This document shows, piece by piece, positions 24,696-33,868 of a DNA stretch of 64,000 nt (positions within the stretch are counted from its first letter, which is position 1; each line of letters starts with the position of its first letter). The notes under the pieces were generated by a model that was not told where the DNA came from, did no database searches, and saw only the letters and a program-made list of their open reading frames with translations. The position numbers and the translations under genes are program-made. The stretch is from DASXMR01 sp036495525 (lineage in GTDB: Bacteria; Actinomycetota; Actinomycetes; Streptosporangiales; Streptosporangiaceae): positions 21,113-85,112 of the forward strand of contig DASXMR010000098.1 in the NCBI GenBank assembly GCA_036495525.1, given 5' to 3'.

Positions 24696-26366
24696 TCAGG
24701 CCGGGGTTAGATAGCAGCGCAGATGAGCGTCCAGCGCCTCAAGGCCGTCCTGGTCGGCTGGCAGCGCGCGGAAGCCGATGTAGCCATCCGGTCGCACCAG
24801 CACCGCGGCAGGCCCGTTCTGCCCGTCCAGCCCTGCCTGGCGGCGGCCGCGGCTCGCGTGCGAGACCTCCACCAGGCCGCGCCAGCGCCGGCGCAGCCGC
24901 TCGGTAGCCGCGGACTCCCGGGTACCGAAGAGCAGCAGGTGGTGCGCCAGGCCGGGCAGCGAGGCCCGGTCCGGAAAGCGATCACCGGGACACGGCCCGG
25001 CTGGCTGGCCGCTGACCGGCGCGTCATGGTCCGCGCCAGCCTGGCCGGCGCCTGCCAGGTCTCTTGCTGACCCGCTCGCTGCAAGCCCGCTGGTTCCTGA
25101 CCTGACCTGGCCTGGCGCAGCGGTGCCAGAGCCGGCCTGGCCAGGCCCGAGATACTCCCCGGTGAGCGGGCTGTAGGCGTAGCTGACGTCCAGCATGCAG
25201 CGGGACCTGACCAGTGCCGCTGCATCATGCGGTGACGGCGGCGGCGGGAATCGGCCGGTCCTGGCCGAGCTGACGGCGTCTTTCGCCATCGCGTGCAGCT
25301 TGTCGGAAACGTCAAGGATGTGCCTGGCGGCCGGGCGGCGCTCAGCGGCGAAGCTGTCAAGCAACGGGGCGCGGCCGCGGCCGCCCACCGCGAGGGCCAG
25401 CTTCCAGGCCAGGTTATGCGCGTCATGCAGCCCGCAGTTGAGCCCCTCGCCGCCGAACGGGCTTGACAGGTGCCCGGCGTCGCCGAGCAGGAATCGCCGC
25501 CCGTCAGCGAGCTGCGGCGCGAGCCGCCGGTGCATCCGGAACGGCGCCGCCCAGGCGACATCCTCGACGTCGACCCCGGCCCTGATCCGCCGCCTGATCG
25601 CGGCGCCTACCGCGGTGCGTGACGCATCGCCGCCCTGCGACCCGGTGCGGCCGAGATGGCTTTCCTCGGCGGCGGTGAGATCGCCGACGAAGCTGATCCA
25701 GCGCTCGCCAGGCAGCGGGGAGAGCAGCACATAGCCAGCCGGGCTGGCGATCAGCGATGTCCCGTCACGCGGCAGCTCGCAGGCCACCTGCAGGTCGGCC
25801 ACCATGGCCGTGCCAGGGTAGGTGCCCCCGGCCAGGATCTCCGCCATCGAGTCCCTGGTCACGCTCCTGGCGCCGCCGGCGCCGATGACCCAGCTCGTCT
25901 CGGTCGTCCTGGTGCTGCCGTCGGCCTGCCGCAGCCCGACGAGCACGCGCTGACCCTGCCGCTGCATCGACACGGCCGTGACGCCGCGCTCGACCGCGCC
26001 GCCCAGCTCGGCTAGCCGGTCAGCCAGGATCTGCTCGGTGCGCCACTGCGGCAGATTGCACTGGAACTCCCACGCCGAGCCCGCCCCGGCTGTCGGCAGC
26101 TCTGCCTTGCAGCCGAGCTCCGCGTCGTACAGCCGGGCGCGGCGCACGTGCACGGAATCGGCGACGAACCGGTCAGCGATCCCGGCCTGGGCAAGAATCT
26201 CCAGCGTGCCTGGCTGCAGCGCGGTCGCGCGCGCCTGCCGGTGCGGCACTGGCGTGCTCTCGACGACCCGGGCCATCACTCCGTGCCTGGCCAGCTCAGT
26301 CGCTGCGAAAAGGCCAGACGGCCCGGCGCCGATGATCAGAACTTCGGCCCCCGTCGCCCCGCTCAC
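24696..26366 (-). CDS. FAD-dependent aromatic-type monooxygenase
   Basis: 556 residues, GTG start. Group A flavoprotein hydroxylase: dinucleotide fold LIIGAGPSGLFAATELARHG at the N-terminus, a later FAD motif LLGDAGHLSSPFGGEGLNCGLHDAHNLAWKLA, and a C-terminal thioredoxin-like domain ending PDGYIGFRALPADQDGLEALDAHL. This is the PheA/TfdB and rifampicin-monooxygenase-like branch. A low-complexity Ala/Gly/Ser insert of about 60 residues near 410-470 separates the two parts. The substrate is unknown. It is convergent with the Nramp gene. Confidence 0.88.
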   Translation of the reverse strand: MSGATGAEVLIIGAGPSGLFAATELARHGVMARVVESTPVPHRQARATALQPGTLEILAQAGIADRFVADSVHVRRARLYDAELGCKAELPTAGAGSAWEFQCNLPQWRTEQILADRLAELGGAVERGVTAVSMQRQGQRVLVGLRQADGSTRTTETSWVIGAGGARSVTRDSMAEILAGGTYPGTAMVADLQVACELPRDGTSLIASPAGYVLLSPLPGERWISFVGDLTAAEESHLGRTGSQGGDASRTAVGAAIRRRIRAGVDVEDVAWAAPFRMHRRLAPQLADGRRFLLGDAGHLSSPFGGEGLNCGLHDAHNLAWKLALAVGGRGRAPLLDSFAAERRPAARHILDVSDKLHAMAKDAVSSARTGRFPPPPSPHDAAALVRSRCMLDVSYAYSPLTGEYLGPGQAGSGTAAPGQVRSGTSGLAASGSARDLAGAGQAGADHDAPVSGQPAGPCPGDRFPDRASLPGLAHHLLLFGTRESAATERLRRRWRGLVEVSHASRGRRQAGLDGQNGPAAVLVRPDGYIGFRALPADQDGLEALDAHLRCYLTPA

Positions 26367-26459
26367 CCCCCTGGTAAGCCGGCCACCACGGCCAGCCTAA
26401 AGGGCGGTGACCGGATGGCCGCGACCCGGCCTGCTAGTCGGCCCCGCTGCCGCGCCGGG

Positions 26460-27233
26460 CTAGGTGCGCAGGTAGGAGGCGCCGTTCAGGTCCAGCACGG
26501 CGCCGCTCGCCCACTCCGCTTGCGGGGACGCCAGGTACAGCACGGCGGCGGCGACCTCCGCCGCCGTTGCGACGCGGCCGAACGGACTCTGCGCCCGGAT
26601 GGCCTCGCCGCGCTCGCCGTCCAGGTGGCCGCGCGCCATCGCCGTCTCCACGAAGCCCGGCGCCACGCCGCTGACCGAGATGCCGTGCGGCGCCAGCGCG
26701 ATGGCCAGCGACTGGCCGAACGCGTTCAGGCCGGCCTTGCTGGCGCCGTAGGCCGGCTGGCCGGGCTCGCCGCGGAACGCGCCGCGTGACGATACGTTGA
26801 CGATCCGCCCGCCGCCCCGGCCGATCATGTGCCGCACCGCGCACCAGCATGCGTTCGCCGCGCCGGTGAGGTTGACGGCGAGGGTGGCCTGCCACGCCTG
26901 CTGCCACTGCTCGTAGGACACCTCGGTGATCGGGTGCGCGATGAATGTGCCGGCGTTGTTCACCAGCACGTCGAGCCCGCCAAGCCCGGCGGCGGCGCTG
27001 TCCACCATCGTCCGCACTGCCGCCGGGTCGGCCAGGTCGGCCTGGACCACGAGGTGGCCTTCACCGGGCAGGCCAGCCACCACCTGGCCGGCCAGCTCCG
27101 CGTTGTCCCGGTGGTGCACGGCGACCAGGTCGCCCTGCGCGGCGAACGCGCCGGCGATGGCCGCGCCGATGCCGCGTGAGCCGCCGGTCACCAGCACCGC
27201 CCGGCCGGCTGCCGTGCCCCCCGCCACGGTCAC
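26460..27233 (-). CDS. Short-chain dehydrogenase/reductase
   Basis: 257 residues; classical SDR with the cofactor motif TGGSRGIG, NNAG, catalytic Ser in VNVSSRGAF and YGASK, and a C-terminal ASGAVLDLNGASYLRT typical of FabG-like enzymes. Cofactor and substrate are not determined. Its GTG overlaps the stop of the amidohydrolase gene (GTGA), so the two form a coupled operon and may act on the same compound. Confidence 0.9.
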   Translation of the reverse strand: MTVAGGTAAGRAVLVTGGSRGIGAAIAGAFAAQGDLVAVHHRDNAELAGQVVAGLPGEGHLVVQADLADPAAVRTMVDSAAAGLGGLDVLVNNAGTFIAHPITEVSYEQWQQAWQATLAVNLTGAANACWCAVRHMIGRGGGRIVNVSSRGAFRGEPGQPAYGASKAGLNAFGQSLAIALAPHGISVSGVAPGFVETAMARGHLDGERGEAIRAQSPFGRVATAAEVAAAVLYLASPQAEWASGAVLDLNGASYLRT

Positions 27234-28447
27234 TTGCCGTGCCTGCCGCGAACAAGCCGCCCGCTGGCGTAGACGCCGTGAATGTTCTCCTTGAGGCCGG
27301 CGAAGTCCGTCGGGTCACCTGCCACCACGACTACGTCGGCCCGCTTGCCAGGGCTGAGCGTCCCGGTGTCGTCGCCGATGCCGAGCAGGCGAGCGGCCGA
27401 GCTGGTGCTCGCTACCAGCACGTCGCTCGCCGGCATCCCGGCCTCGGCCATCAGCGCCAGCTCGCCCAGGTTGGTACCGTGCGGGCCGACGCCGCTGTCG
27501 GTCCCCATCGCGATCCTTACGCCGGCAGCCGCGGCCCTGGCGAACGACTCGCGATGGGCCTCGACCACGGCCTCTGCCTTGGCCACCACGCCCTCGGGCA
27601 GCTGGCTGCCGTTCTTGGCGGCCTCCAGCACGGCGCGCGGCGCGATCAGCGTCGGCACCAGCCAGGTGCCGGCCTCGAGCATCATCTCGATCGCCTCGTC
27701 GTCCAGGTAGATGCCGTGCTCGATGGACCGGATGCCGACCCTGATCGCGTTCTTGATCCCGTCGGTCGCCTGGGCGTGCGCCATCACCGGCAGGCCGAAC
27801 GCCCGCGCCTCGGTCATCAGCGCCTCGAGCTCGTCGGCGCGGAAGTGCGCGTGCTTCGGGTTGTCTCTCGGCGACAGCACGCCCCCAGAGGTCATCACCT
27901 TGATCACGTTCGCGCCTGCCCTGGCGATCTCCCGCACCCGCTTGCGCATCTCCTCGGGACCGTCGACGATCCCGCCCGGCCGGCCGGGGTGCGGCACGCC
28001 CATGCCGCCGTGGAACCCCGACGGCAGCCAGCCGTCGCCGTGCCCGGCGGTCTGGCTGAGCGCCGTCACCGAGATATGCATCCTTGGTCCCTCGACCAGG
28101 CCGTCGTCGACGGCCCGCTGGATGCCCAGGTCCGCGCCGCCGGCGTCGCGCACGGTGGTGATGCCGCAGTCCAGCGTCGCGCCGAGGTTCGCCGCCGCCT
28201 CGAAGAACTGGTAGGAGAACGGGCGCTGCAATCGGCGCAGCATGTCGACGCCGGACATCGTCACATGCACATGGCAGTCGAACAGGCCGGGCAGCAGCGT
28301 CATGCCCGACACGTCGACCTGCTCGTCGGCGTCCAGCCCGGTGCCGATCGCGGCGATCCGGTCATCTTCGAGCACCAGGTCACCGTCGGCCACCGGGCTG
28401 CCCGTGCCGTCGAAGATCCGCCCGCCGTGCAGCAGCGTTCTGGTCAT
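27230..28447 (-). CDS. Amidohydrolase (imidazolonepropionase/prolidase-like)
   Basis: 405 residues, with AGGAGG before the ATG. Metal-dependent hydrolase of the amidohydrolase-1 branch: HVHVT (HxH) near residue 60, a metal-bridging Lys in NVIKVMTSGG, His in MAHAQA and SIEHGIYLD, and a final Asp in AMGTDSG. The C-terminal strand set (GTLSPGKRADVVVVAGDP) is standard. Such enzymes cleave cyclic amides, dipeptides or organophosphates; the substrate is not predictable here. It is first in a two-gene operon with the SDR. Confidence 0.9.
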   Translation of the reverse strand: MTRTLLHGGRIFDGTGSPVADGDLVLEDDRIAAIGTGLDADEQVDVSGMTLLPGLFDCHVHVTMSGVDMLRRLQRPFSYQFFEAAANLGATLDCGITTVRDAGGADLGIQRAVDDGLVEGPRMHISVTALSQTAGHGDGWLPSGFHGGMGVPHPGRPGGIVDGPEEMRKRVREIARAGANVIKVMTSGGVLSPRDNPKHAHFRADELEALMTEARAFGLPVMAHAQATDGIKNAIRVGIRSIEHGIYLDDEAIEMMLEAGTWLVPTLIAPRAVLEAAKNGSQLPEGVVAKAEAVVEAHRESFARAAAAGVRIAMGTDSGVGPHGTNLGELALMAEAGMPASDVLVASTSSAARLLGIGDDTGTLSPGKRADVVVVAGDPTDFAGLKENIHGVYASGRLVRGRHGK

Positions 28448-28738
28448 TCGCAGTGCCTCCTGTCGCTTGCGGCCGCGCCGCCGGGCCGTACCGGGTGAAG
28501 CCGTATCGGATGAAATAGCCGGTTCCCGCCGCTTCGGCGGCGACGGGCGCTATCCGACACTATTGGTCGGCCTGCCCCGCGCACCCACCGGATGGCTACA
28601 CCAGCCGGTCAGCCGCATCGGGTGGTCCGTGCAGCGGGCCCGCAGCCTGGGCTCTGGCGGCCCGCGCGACGGACCGGCCCACGCCCCGCCATCCGGGCGC
28701 CAGGCATGCCCCTCAGCTGGCCGGGCTAGAGTCCAGGC

Positions 28739-29302
28739 GTGGCCAGGATCCAGGCGGTGCTGCTGAACAGCGGAGACGTGCGCGCGGACCTGATAGGCGT
28801 CGACCTGGCCGGCGGTGACCTGTCCGATCCAGGGGCGGTCGGCGAGCGGCCGCCGGACGTCGTCATCGTCGGCGGCGCAGGCCCGGAGTTCAGCTACCAG
28901 GCGATGAACCGCGCCTTCGCTGCCCTGCGGGGCGGCGCGGCCCTGGTCGCCATGCACCGGAACATGTACTGGCGCACGGACGAAGGGCTGCGGCTCGACG
29001 GCGGGCCATTCCTGCTTGGCCTGGAGGGAGCGGCCGGGGTGACTGCCGAGGTCACCGGCAAGCCGGCGGCCGCGTTCTTCATGGCTTCGCTCGCGGTGGC
29101 CGGCGCGATCCCGGAGCAGGCCCTCATGGTCGGCGACGACATCGGCTCGGACGTGCTGGCCGCGCAGCGCTGCGGCCTGACCGGCGTCCTGGTGCGGACC
29201 GGCAAGTACCTGCCGGAGACCGAGCGCAGCGCGCCGGCCAGGCCTGATCACGTCATCGACTCGGTGGCTGACCTGCCCGGCCTGCTCAGCGGGCTGCGGT
29301 AG
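28739..29302 (+). CDS. HAD-IIA-like protein lacking its N-terminal catalytic part
   Basis: 187 residues. The sequence aligns with the middle and end of LHPP/NagD-type HAD phosphatases: VLLNSGDVRADL, VVIVGGAGPEFSYQAMNRAFAAL, LVAMHRNMYWRT, the motif III Lys in VTGKPAAAFF, and motif IV GDDIGSDVLAAQ. The usual first 70 or so residues, with the DxDG nucleophile motif, are absent, and I find no such motif in any frame just upstream. A TAGAGT box at 28727-28732 seven nt before the GTG suggests leaderless transcription. So this is either an expressed pseudo-enzyme or a truncated gene. Confidence 0.75.
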   Translation: MARIQAVLLNSGDVRADLIGVDLAGGDLSDPGAVGERPPDVVIVGGAGPEFSYQAMNRAFAALRGGAALVAMHRNMYWRTDEGLRLDGGPFLLGLEGAAGVTAEVTGKPAAAFFMASLAVAGAIPEQALMVGDDIGSDVLAAQRCGLTGVLVRTGKYLPETERSAPARPDHVIDSVADLPGLLSGLR

Positions 29303-29407
29303 CCGGACCTGCCGTGGCGGGCCCTGGCTGAGTGCGGTCATGATCTGTCACGATGCGTGCAACGGGCGGCGCGGGCGGCGCGCTGCACAGCGAGAGGGAT
29401 ACCTGCG

Positions 29408-29842
29408 ATGACAGACCACATCCCGGTGGGGGCCATCCACCACCTTCGGCTGACCGTGACGGACCTGGAACGCAGCCGGGCGTTCTACACCGGCCTGCTC
29501 GGCTTCGAGGTCGCGGTGGAGTCACCGCCGCCCGGTGACCCCGGCTACGCCGAGACCTTCAAGGTGCTGTTCGGCGGCGTCGTGATGACCCGCGGTGACC
29601 TGCTGCTCGGCCTGCGTCCGGTCGCGCCGGCCGAGGATGTCTTCGGCGAGGACCGGGTCGGGCTCGACCATCTCAGTTTCGGCGTGCCAAGCCGGTCGGA
29701 CCTGCAGGACGCGGTCCGGCGGTTTGACGCCGCTGGCGTGCCGCACGGCGGGATCCACGAGCTGCCGTCGTTCGGCATCTGCGTGCTGCCGTTCCGCGAC
29801 CCGGACAACGTTCAGCTCGAGCTCACCTCGCCCATCGGCTAG
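29408..29842 (+). CDS. Glyoxalase/dioxygenase (VOC) family protein
   Basis: 144 residues from the ATG at 29408. A single VOC module with the usual two half-folds: HHLRLTVTDLERSRAFYTGLLGFEV at the start and GLDHLSFGV, then FGICVLPFRDPDNVQLEL at the end. The His and Glu residues are placed for metal binding. It may be a glyoxalase, dioxygenase or resistance protein; context gives no hint. Confidence 0.88.
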   Translation: MTDHIPVGAIHHLRLTVTDLERSRAFYTGLLGFEVAVESPPPGDPGYAETFKVLFGGVVMTRGDLLLGLRPVAPAEDVFGEDRVGLDHLSFGVPSRSDLQDAVRRFDAAGVPHGGIHELPSFGICVLPFRDPDNVQLELTSPIG

Positions 29843-29889
29843 CCCGGCCGCGGGGGCGGAATGTCAGACCCTGGTGGAAGCCTGGTCCC

Positions 29890-30831
29890 GTGGCGATGAC
29901 TGATGCCCGCGGTCAGGCGAGTAGCCGGGCCGGCGGTGCGGCAGGCAGCGCGCGGCGGGCGGAGCTGGGCAGCTTCCTGAAGACCCGCCGGGCGCGGCTG
30001 CAGCCCGGCGACGTCGGGCTGGCGCCTGGCACCCGCCGGCGTACCAGCGGCCTGCGCCGGGAGGAGGTGGCCTTGCTGGCCGGCGTCGGGGTCACCTGGT
30101 ACACCTGGCTGGAGCAGGGCCGCCCGATCAACGCGAGCTCGCAAGTGCTCGACGCGGTGGCCCGTACGCTGCGGCTCGACGGTGCCGAGCGGTGGCACCT
30201 GTACCGGCTCGCTGAAGCGGTGCCGCTGCGGTCCGGCGGAGCCGAGGTCGTGCCCGACGGCGTAGCCGACGTGCTCCGCTCGGTGGACCCCTATCCCGCA
30301 GTGCTGATCAACTCGCGCTTCGACATTGTCGAGAGCAACGACGCGCACGAGGAGATGTTCGCCGACTGGCACAGCATGCCGTGCATCCACAAGAACCTGC
30401 TGTGGTGCGCGGTCACCGAGCCTCGTGCCCGCGAGATGTTCCTGAACTACGACCAGGAAGTGCCGCACATGGTGGCCAGGCTGCGGGCGGCCTACGCCCG
30501 GCACGTGGCCGACCCGCAGTGGGAGGAGAATGTCCGCCGCCTGGCGAGCCTGAGCCCGGAATTCGCGCAGCTGTGGGAGCGGCACGAAGTCGCCGGGCCG
30601 TCCGTGCGCACCCGCCGGTTCCGGCACCCGGCCGCCGGCCTGGTGAGCTTCACGGTCACCGAGCTGGACGTCTCCACTGCGCCCGACCTGCGGGTAGCTG
30701 TCTACGTTCCCGCCGACGAGGGCACCAGGCGAGCGCTGCCCCGGACCAGGCACGGGTCGTCGTTCGCCGGCGACGGCGGCCAGGCGCCGCGCGACCTGGC
30801 GGACGGATACGAGCAGCTAGCCGCCGGCTGA
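29890..30831 (+). CDS. XRE-family regulator with MmyB-like ligand domain
   Basis: 313 residues. An N-terminal HTH (about 25-100: LGSFLKTRRARLQPGDVGL, RRTSGLRREEVALLAGVGVTWYTWLEQGR) is followed by the MmyB-like PAS-type domain (AVLINSRFDIVESNDAHEEMF, NLLWCAVTEPRAREMFLNYDQ, SPEFAQLWERHEV, HPAAGLVSFTVTELDV). Proteins of this type regulate antibiotic or redox genes in actinomycetes, often an adjacent operon. The GTG at 29890 or the ATG two codons later may start translation. Confidence 0.9.
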   Translation: MAMTDARGQASSRAGGAAGSARRAELGSFLKTRRARLQPGDVGLAPGTRRRTSGLRREEVALLAGVGVTWYTWLEQGRPINASSQVLDAVARTLRLDGAERWHLYRLAEAVPLRSGGAEVVPDGVADVLRSVDPYPAVLINSRFDIVESNDAHEEMFADWHSMPCIHKNLLWCAVTEPRAREMFLNYDQEVPHMVARLRAAYARHVADPQWEENVRRLASLSPEFAQLWERHEVAGPSVRTRRFRHPAAGLVSFTVTELDVSTAPDLRVAVYVPADEGTRRALPRTRHGSSFAGDGGQAPRDLADGYEQLAAG

Positions 30832-31629
30832 CACGGCCCTGGCCGGGCGCAGCGCGATGCCCAGCAGCAGCCTGCCGCCTGCCGACTCGACTCGCAGCCA
30901 GGTCAGCTCGCCGGACGGGAAGGCACTCCAGCCGGTGATCGCGGCTGATCCGCCCTTCGCCGCGTACCACGTGCCTGCCACCGCGCTGCCGCGAGCGGTC
31001 ACCGCGACGAGCGTGCAGCGCTCACCCTGGCGTAGCCCGGCCACTGTCAGGCTGATCCGGGTGCCGGTCGCGGTCGCGTGCAGCCGTGCCTGCCCGTGCA
31101 CGCCAGTCGCCTGGTCCGTGCCGTGGAAGCTGGCAGCCGGGCCGCCGGAGAGCAGGATGACGGCCGCCGCGGCCGCCGCCCCAGCGACGGCAGCTGCGGC
31201 GCCCAGTACCCGCCGGCGAGCCCTGGCCAGCCTGCGCTGGCCTGCTGGCGGCCGTGAGCTGCCGTATCGCCGGCGACCTGGCACCGACCGCGCGGACGGC
31301 TGCGATGAGCCGACCCACTCAGCCGGGGGGGCTGGCTCCGGCGGCGGGCCTGGCCGCGCGTCCGCCGGCGGCGGTGCGCCGGCACGTTCTGGCAGTCGTG
31401 ACGGCCAGGGCGCCGCGGCGCCGGCCGGTGTCCCGGCGGCTGCCGCCGAGGCGTCGGCCGAGCTCAGCAGGCCCAGCCAGTGCCGGACCGGCAGCAGCTC
31501 GTCGTACTCCGCCCTGCAGTCGGCGCAGCTCGCCAGGTGCCGGGCGAGCTGCCTGGATGTCTGCGGATCGAGGGCGCCGACGACCTCCGTGCCGATCTCA
31601 CCCCGCCAGGCGGCACACGATCTGCTCAT
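30817..31629 (-). CDS. Zinc-finger anti-sigma-like membrane protein (paralogue 1)
   Basis: 270 residues. An N-terminal zinc-binding motif HLASCADC (H-x3-C-x2-C) is typical of zf-HC2 anti-sigma domains. A long Pro/Ala-rich linker, one membrane segment near 140-162 and an extracytoplasmic C-terminal domain follow. That last domain (VHGQARLHATATGTRISLTVAGL to WLRVESAGGRLLLGIAL) is clearly related to the C-terminal domain of the anti-sigma protein at 32514-33353. It probably binds the ECF sigma factor encoded upstream on the same strand, or another one. Its start lies 24 nt after the lipoprotein stop. Confidence 0.8.
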   Translation of the reverse strand: MSRSCAAWRGEIGTEVVGALDPQTSRQLARHLASCADCRAEYDELLPVRHWLGLLSSADASAAAAGTPAGAAAPWPSRLPERAGAPPPADARPGPPPEPAPPAEWVGSSQPSARSVPGRRRYGSSRPPAGQRRLARARRRVLGAAAAVAGAAAAAAVILLSGGPAASFHGTDQATGVHGQARLHATATGTRISLTVAGLRQGERCTLVAVTARGSAVAGTWYAAKGGSAAITGWSAFPSGELTWLRVESAGGRLLLGIALRPARAVSAGG

Positions 31630-31653
31630 CTGGGTTTCTCTCCCGAGTCCCGG

Positions 31654-32286
31654 CTAGTACCCCGGTGTGCTGTTTCCGCCGCCGCCCGTCGAGCCAGGGG
31701 CCGGCCGCGCTGGCGCCGGGTTTCCGCTGGCTGAGATGGCCTGCCAGGTGAACGACGTGCCACCGAAACTGTCGTGGAAGCCGTTGCCGCTGACCTGACC
31801 AGGCGAGCTGTCCAGCTTGAAGGTGTAGAGCGGCTTGCCGTTGTAAGTGAGCTGCTTCTTGCCGTCATCTGGCCGGCGAATTGTGCCCAGCTTGCCGGTA
31901 AGGCCGCCGGCTGCCTGCAGCTGGCCGGCGGACGAAACGGTAACCGGGAACCAGAAACTCAGGCACCCGCCAGTGCATTTTATCGTGCCATTCGCTTCCT
32001 GCTCCGGTGAGTACACGGTCAGGCCGGCGCTGTTGACCAGCACGCTGCCGAGGCCGGAGAGCTGCCGGGTGGTGACAACCGCGTTACTGCCCCCGTTCGG
32101 CGGCTGGCTGGCCGGCTGGCCTGAACCGCCGCTGCTGCTGGTCCCGCACGCTGCCGCCAGCGCTGCAGCGGCTAGAACGGCCAGGCCAGCCCCGCCGCCG
32201 ACGCTGCTGGCGCGCGATTCGCGCTGACCGCCCGGCGGCCGCGCCGGGACGCCGCTGGCTGTCAGGCGATGAAATACCGATCGCAT
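31654..32286 (-). CDS. Secreted-repeat lipoprotein (COG4315 type)
   Basis: 210 residues. A positively charged N-terminus, a hydrophobic stretch and the lipobox ALAAAC predict lipid anchoring outside the membrane. The mature part has two repeats of the lipoprotein-15 family: LVNSAGLTVYSPEQE followed by CTGGCLSFWFPV, and LTYNGKPLYTFKLDSSPGQVSGNG. These repeats occur in many actinobacterial surface proteins of unknown function. The protein lies between two paralogous anti-sigma-like genes, so it may belong to the signalling unit as sensor or output. Confidence 0.85.
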   Translation of the reverse strand: MRSVFHRLTASGVPARPPGGQRESRASSVGGGAGLAVLAAAALAAACGTSSSGGSGQPASQPPNGGSNAVVTTRQLSGLGSVLVNSAGLTVYSPEQEANGTIKCTGGCLSFWFPVTVSSAGQLQAAGGLTGKLGTIRRPDDGKKQLTYNGKPLYTFKLDSSPGQVSGNGFHDSFGGTSFTWQAISASGNPAPARPAPGSTGGGGNSTPGY

Positions 32287-32513
32287 GAAGATTTCCTTCC
32301 TGGCTCGGTGAATTGCATAATGCTGATACGCCCGGCCGGGTGCCAGCGTTCACCGAAACAGCTGAATATCCACCGGGACGGCCACCGAATACAGGCTGCC
32401 GGAGAAATAAGGGATGCGAACTTAACTGGAGCGAAAGCCTGGCATTCAGGCTGTGAATGCACCAGCTGACGGAGGGCTGGCAGCGCATGCAAAAGGCCGG
32501 CCAGCGGGCAGGC

Positions 32514-33353
32514 CTATCCGGTTTGACTGGCTCCGCTGGCCTGCTGACTGGCTGCCGGAGACTGAGCCGCAGGCATGGTCAGCAGGCTGCCGGAGGCGGT
32601 CACCACCTGGAGGCTGGCGATGTCGGACGGCAGCCAGCCGACGCTGCCGGGGATGGTGACCGGCTCAGCCTGCCAGGCATCCCAGACCCCCGACACCTCG
32701 CTCTGTCCGTCGCGCGAGCGAACGATGAGCCGGCAGGTCACGTTGAGCGGCAGGCCGCGTACCCGCAGCTCGATCCGGCTTCCCCAGGACGTCGCCGTGA
32801 GCACGGCGGTGCCCTGCACGTGCGTGGCCGGGTTGGCTGCGGAGAGCGTGATCGCCGCCGGCGCTGCGGCTGGCACGCTCCTGGCCGGCCCGCCGTGTGG
32901 CTGGCCAAGCCACAGGCCGGCGGCCAGCCCGGCCGCTGCCGCCGCGACAGCGACGGCGGCGGAGGCCGCGCGCCGGCCGCGGGCCAGCCTGCGGATGGCG
33001 GCTGGCCGGTCAGCTGAGTTCGCCGACCGCGCCTGCCAGGCTCGCCGCCCCCCGGCCGGCCAGGCCAGGGCCGCCGGGGCGGGATCCGGCGCGGGCGGAG
33101 CCCGCCAGCGGCCTGGAGCCGACCCCGCACGCCCTGATGCGGGCGGCGCGCCGGGCGCGGCGCCGGCGCCCAGGGACCCGGTCAGCAGGTCGCCGGGCAC
33201 GGTCGCCAGCAGCCGCGGCAGGGGAGCCAGCTGAGCCAGCTCCCGCTGGCACCGGGCGCAGCCCGGCAGGTGGGCCTCGACCAGGCGACGTTCGTCGGGG
33301 TCAGCGGCGCCGAGCGCGTAGACGCCCAGGTGCAGTGTCACAGGGCAGGTCAT
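32514..33353 (-). CDS. Zinc-finger anti-sigma factor (paralogue 2)
   Basis: 279 residues; zf-HC2-type N-terminus with HLPGCARC, a Pro/Ala-rich linker, one membrane segment near 130-150 and a C-terminal outer domain (VQGTAVLTATSWGSRIELRVRGL, CRLIVRSRDGQ, VVTASGSLLTMPA). It starts at an ATGA overlap with the sigma-factor stop, the usual arrangement for a cognate anti-sigma factor, so it should hold that sigma factor inactive at the membrane until a signal is received. It resembles SigK/L-type regulators in layout. Confidence 0.85.
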   Translation of the reverse strand: MTCPVTLHLGVYALGAADPDERRLVEAHLPGCARCQRELAQLAPLPRLLATVPGDLLTGSLGAGAAPGAPPASGRAGSAPGRWRAPPAPDPAPAALAWPAGGRRAWQARSANSADRPAAIRRLARGRRAASAAVAVAAAAAGLAAGLWLGQPHGGPARSVPAAAPAAITLSAANPATHVQGTAVLTATSWGSRIELRVRGLPLNVTCRLIVRSRDGQSEVSGVWDAWQAEPVTIPGSVGWLPSDIASLQVVTASGSLLTMPAAQSPAASQQASGASQTG

Positions 33354-33868
33354 GACCTTGTGACTCCTTGTCTCTCCAGCGCCGCCCGCAGCGCCCGCAG
33401 GCCGTAGAAGCAGCGTGACCGCACGGTTCCCGGCGGAATGTTCAGCAGCTCGGCCACCTCGCTCACCGAGCGGCGCTGGAAGTACAGCTCGACGATGACA
33501 GTCCGGTGATCTTCTGACAGGCCCTGCATGGCCTGCCCGACCAGCAGGCTGTCGACCACGTTGTCGAGCCCGTCGTCGGCCGCGGCTGCGGCCGGCATCG
33601 CGTCCAGCGGAACCTCGCGCGGCCGTCGGCGGCGCCGCCGGTGATATGCGGAGATCGCGATGTTGCGGGCCACGGTGTGCAGCCAGGATCCGGCGCCATC
33701 GGGCGACAGTTCGGCGGCGTGCTGCCAGCCGCGCAGCATCGTCTCCTGCACGACGTCCTCGGCGGCCTGCAGGTCCCCGTTGACGAGCGGCAGCACGTAG
33801 CCGACCAGCGGGCCCTGGTAGGTGGCCACCCAGGTGCCAGCGCGGTCGTCACAGTTCGAAGCTGCCAC
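33350..33868 (-). CDS. ECF-type RNA polymerase sigma factor
   Basis: 172 residues. Region 2 includes ACEDVVQETMLRGWQHA-like sequence (here QAAEDVVQETMLRGWQHAAEL) and WLHTVARNIAISAYHRRRRRR; region 4 includes LSEDHRTVIVELYFQRRSVSEVAELLNIPPGTVRSRCFYGLRAL. This is the size and form of short ECF sigma factors. It is translationally coupled to the zinc anti-sigma gene. Downstream genes on the strand (lipoprotein and second anti-sigma-like gene) may be in its regulon. Confidence 0.92.
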   Translation of the reverse strand: MAASNCDDRAGTWVATYQGPLVGYVLPLVNGDLQAAEDVVQETMLRGWQHAAELSPDGAGSWLHTVARNIAISAYHRRRRRRPREVPLDAMPAAAAADDGLDNVVDSLLVGQAMQGLSEDHRTVIVELYFQRRSVSEVAELLNIPPGTVRSRCFYGLRALRAALERQGVTRS

